From assembly GCA_017396395.1 (NCBI GenBank), contig JAFQMF010000001.1:1-32839 (forward strand): a stretch of DNA of 32,839 nucleotides, written 5' to 3'. A model generated the notes under the pieces. The model searched no databases and was not told the DNA's origin. It saw only the letters and a program-made list of their open reading frames with translations. This document shows positions 32,428 through 32,839 of this stretch, one piece after another. Both the position numbers and the translations under genes were made by a program. Origin of the DNA: Clostridia bacterium (lineage in GTDB: Bacteria > Bacillota > Clostridia > RUG12999). Position 1 is the stretch's first letter, and each line of letters begins with the position of its first letter.

Positions 32428-32839
32428 ACAGCACCAGCAGATGCATTTTAGAAACTCTCCGCTGGGCTTCGCACGGCGATGTAAGGGGGCTTGGAGCGGA
32501 TAACGCACCAAGCTTTATCCTGTTTCTATCATTTTCTCGTACATTTCGTTCCTTGGGGCGCCCCATCAGGTGTTTTCTCGTACCTTCGTTTGTTATTTTA
32601 AATCGATTTTAAGGGCTGAATATGCGGTTTATATGGCGGATACGAGGGGCTAACTTTTCAGGGTGGTGTAACTACCTTACCCCAGAATTTTCTTCTCATA
32701 ATTTTCTGTCACAGTCGTTCTCATTTTGCCGAAAATCAAAAACCACATTTCTTTTGTTAATGGTTAACAGATTTTAATAGGGGGTATCAGCTAATTTACG
32801 TGACAGAAAAATAATTTTTATGCAGTTCATTTTGGATTC
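32428..32839. other. GC-richer non-coding stretch with short repeats
   Basis: No gene is recognisable here. Bases about 32450-32690 are GC-richer than the rest of the window. TTTTCTCGTAC occurs twice in direct orientation (32532-32542 and 32573-32583, both followed by TTCGTT) around the palindrome GGGGCGCCCC (32555-32564). An inverted repeat TTTTCTGTCAC / GTGACAGAAAA is at 32702-32712 and 32800-32810. It may be a dispersed repeat or mobile-element debris; the element is not identified. Confidence 0.45.

Noticed and set aside
32325..32612. 95-aa plus-strand ORF
   Set aside because: It runs antisense to the aldehyde dehydrogenase remnant and through the repeat-bearing stretch, and has no ribosome site or recognisable family.
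1..32839. CRISPR arrays, tRNA or rRNA genes, prophage genes
   Set aside because: No regularly spaced repeats, cloverleaf-like segments, rRNA signatures or phage/transposase ORFs were seen.

Overview
The window is low-GC DNA that looks like a chromosome segment of a Gram-positive, Clostridia-type member of the Bacillota. The evidence is the dgt-dnaG-rpoD-trmK macrodomain, a capsule kinase split into CapA-like and CapB-like proteins with a PHP-type tyrosine phosphatase, SLH-domain surface anchoring, strong AGGAGG-type ribosome binding sites and near-consensus sigma-A promoters. Genus cannot be read from the sequence alone.

Layout. (1) Bases 1-422 hold the 3' end of an NADP-isocitrate dehydrogenase gene resembling the eukaryote-type subfamily. 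It shares a bidirectional terminator with the next operon. (2) Bases 472-11846, minus strand, form one surface-polysaccharide operon. It starts at a consensus promoter (11818-11846) with a palindrome just downstream. The order of transcription is Wzz/CapA-like, BY-kinase, PHP phosphatase, an unknown membrane-anchored protein, VanZ-like, PglE/EpsN-like aminotransferase, UDP-HexNAc dehydrogenase, WbpP-like 4-epimerase, a GT-A-like transferase, a Wzy-like polymerase, a GT2 transferase and GalE. The dehydrogenase and epimerase point to a GalNAcA-type sugar. No initiating transferase or flippase is present. (3) Bases 11888-17759, plus strand: dgt, dnaG, two adjacent sigma-A-like genes, trmK. (4) Bases 17785-20421, plus strand: rho and an L,D-transpeptidase. 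(5) Bases 20451-20895, minus strand: a 78-aa protein preceded by an unrecognised structured RNA with its own promoter, a long hairpin, a possible pseudoknot and an intrinsic terminator. (6) Bases 20978-22672: a GH18-SLH cell-wall protein. Bases 22812-23033: a small four-cysteine protein, divergently transcribed. (7) Bases 23068-30896, minus strand: an aromatic amino acid operon (aroF, tyrA, aroB, aroA, aroC, pheA, aroE-aroK fusion). Its promoter is followed by a 32-codon leader peptide rich in Phe and Tyr, an antiterminator segment and an intrinsic terminator, which is the architecture of ribosome-mediated transcription attenuation. 3-Dehydroquinate dehydratase is absent. (8) Bases 31033-32127: ychF. 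It is followed by a terminator, the last 54 codons of an aldehyde dehydrogenase on the minus strand, and a GC-richer stretch with small repeats and no recognisable gene.

The most interesting items are the Phe/Tyr leader-peptide attenuator at 30678-30896, unexpected because Bacillota usually use T-boxes for this; the structured RNA at 20705-20860; and the tandem sigma-A pair at 14871-17040. All functional statements are from reading the sequence and remembered family signatures; no database search was run.
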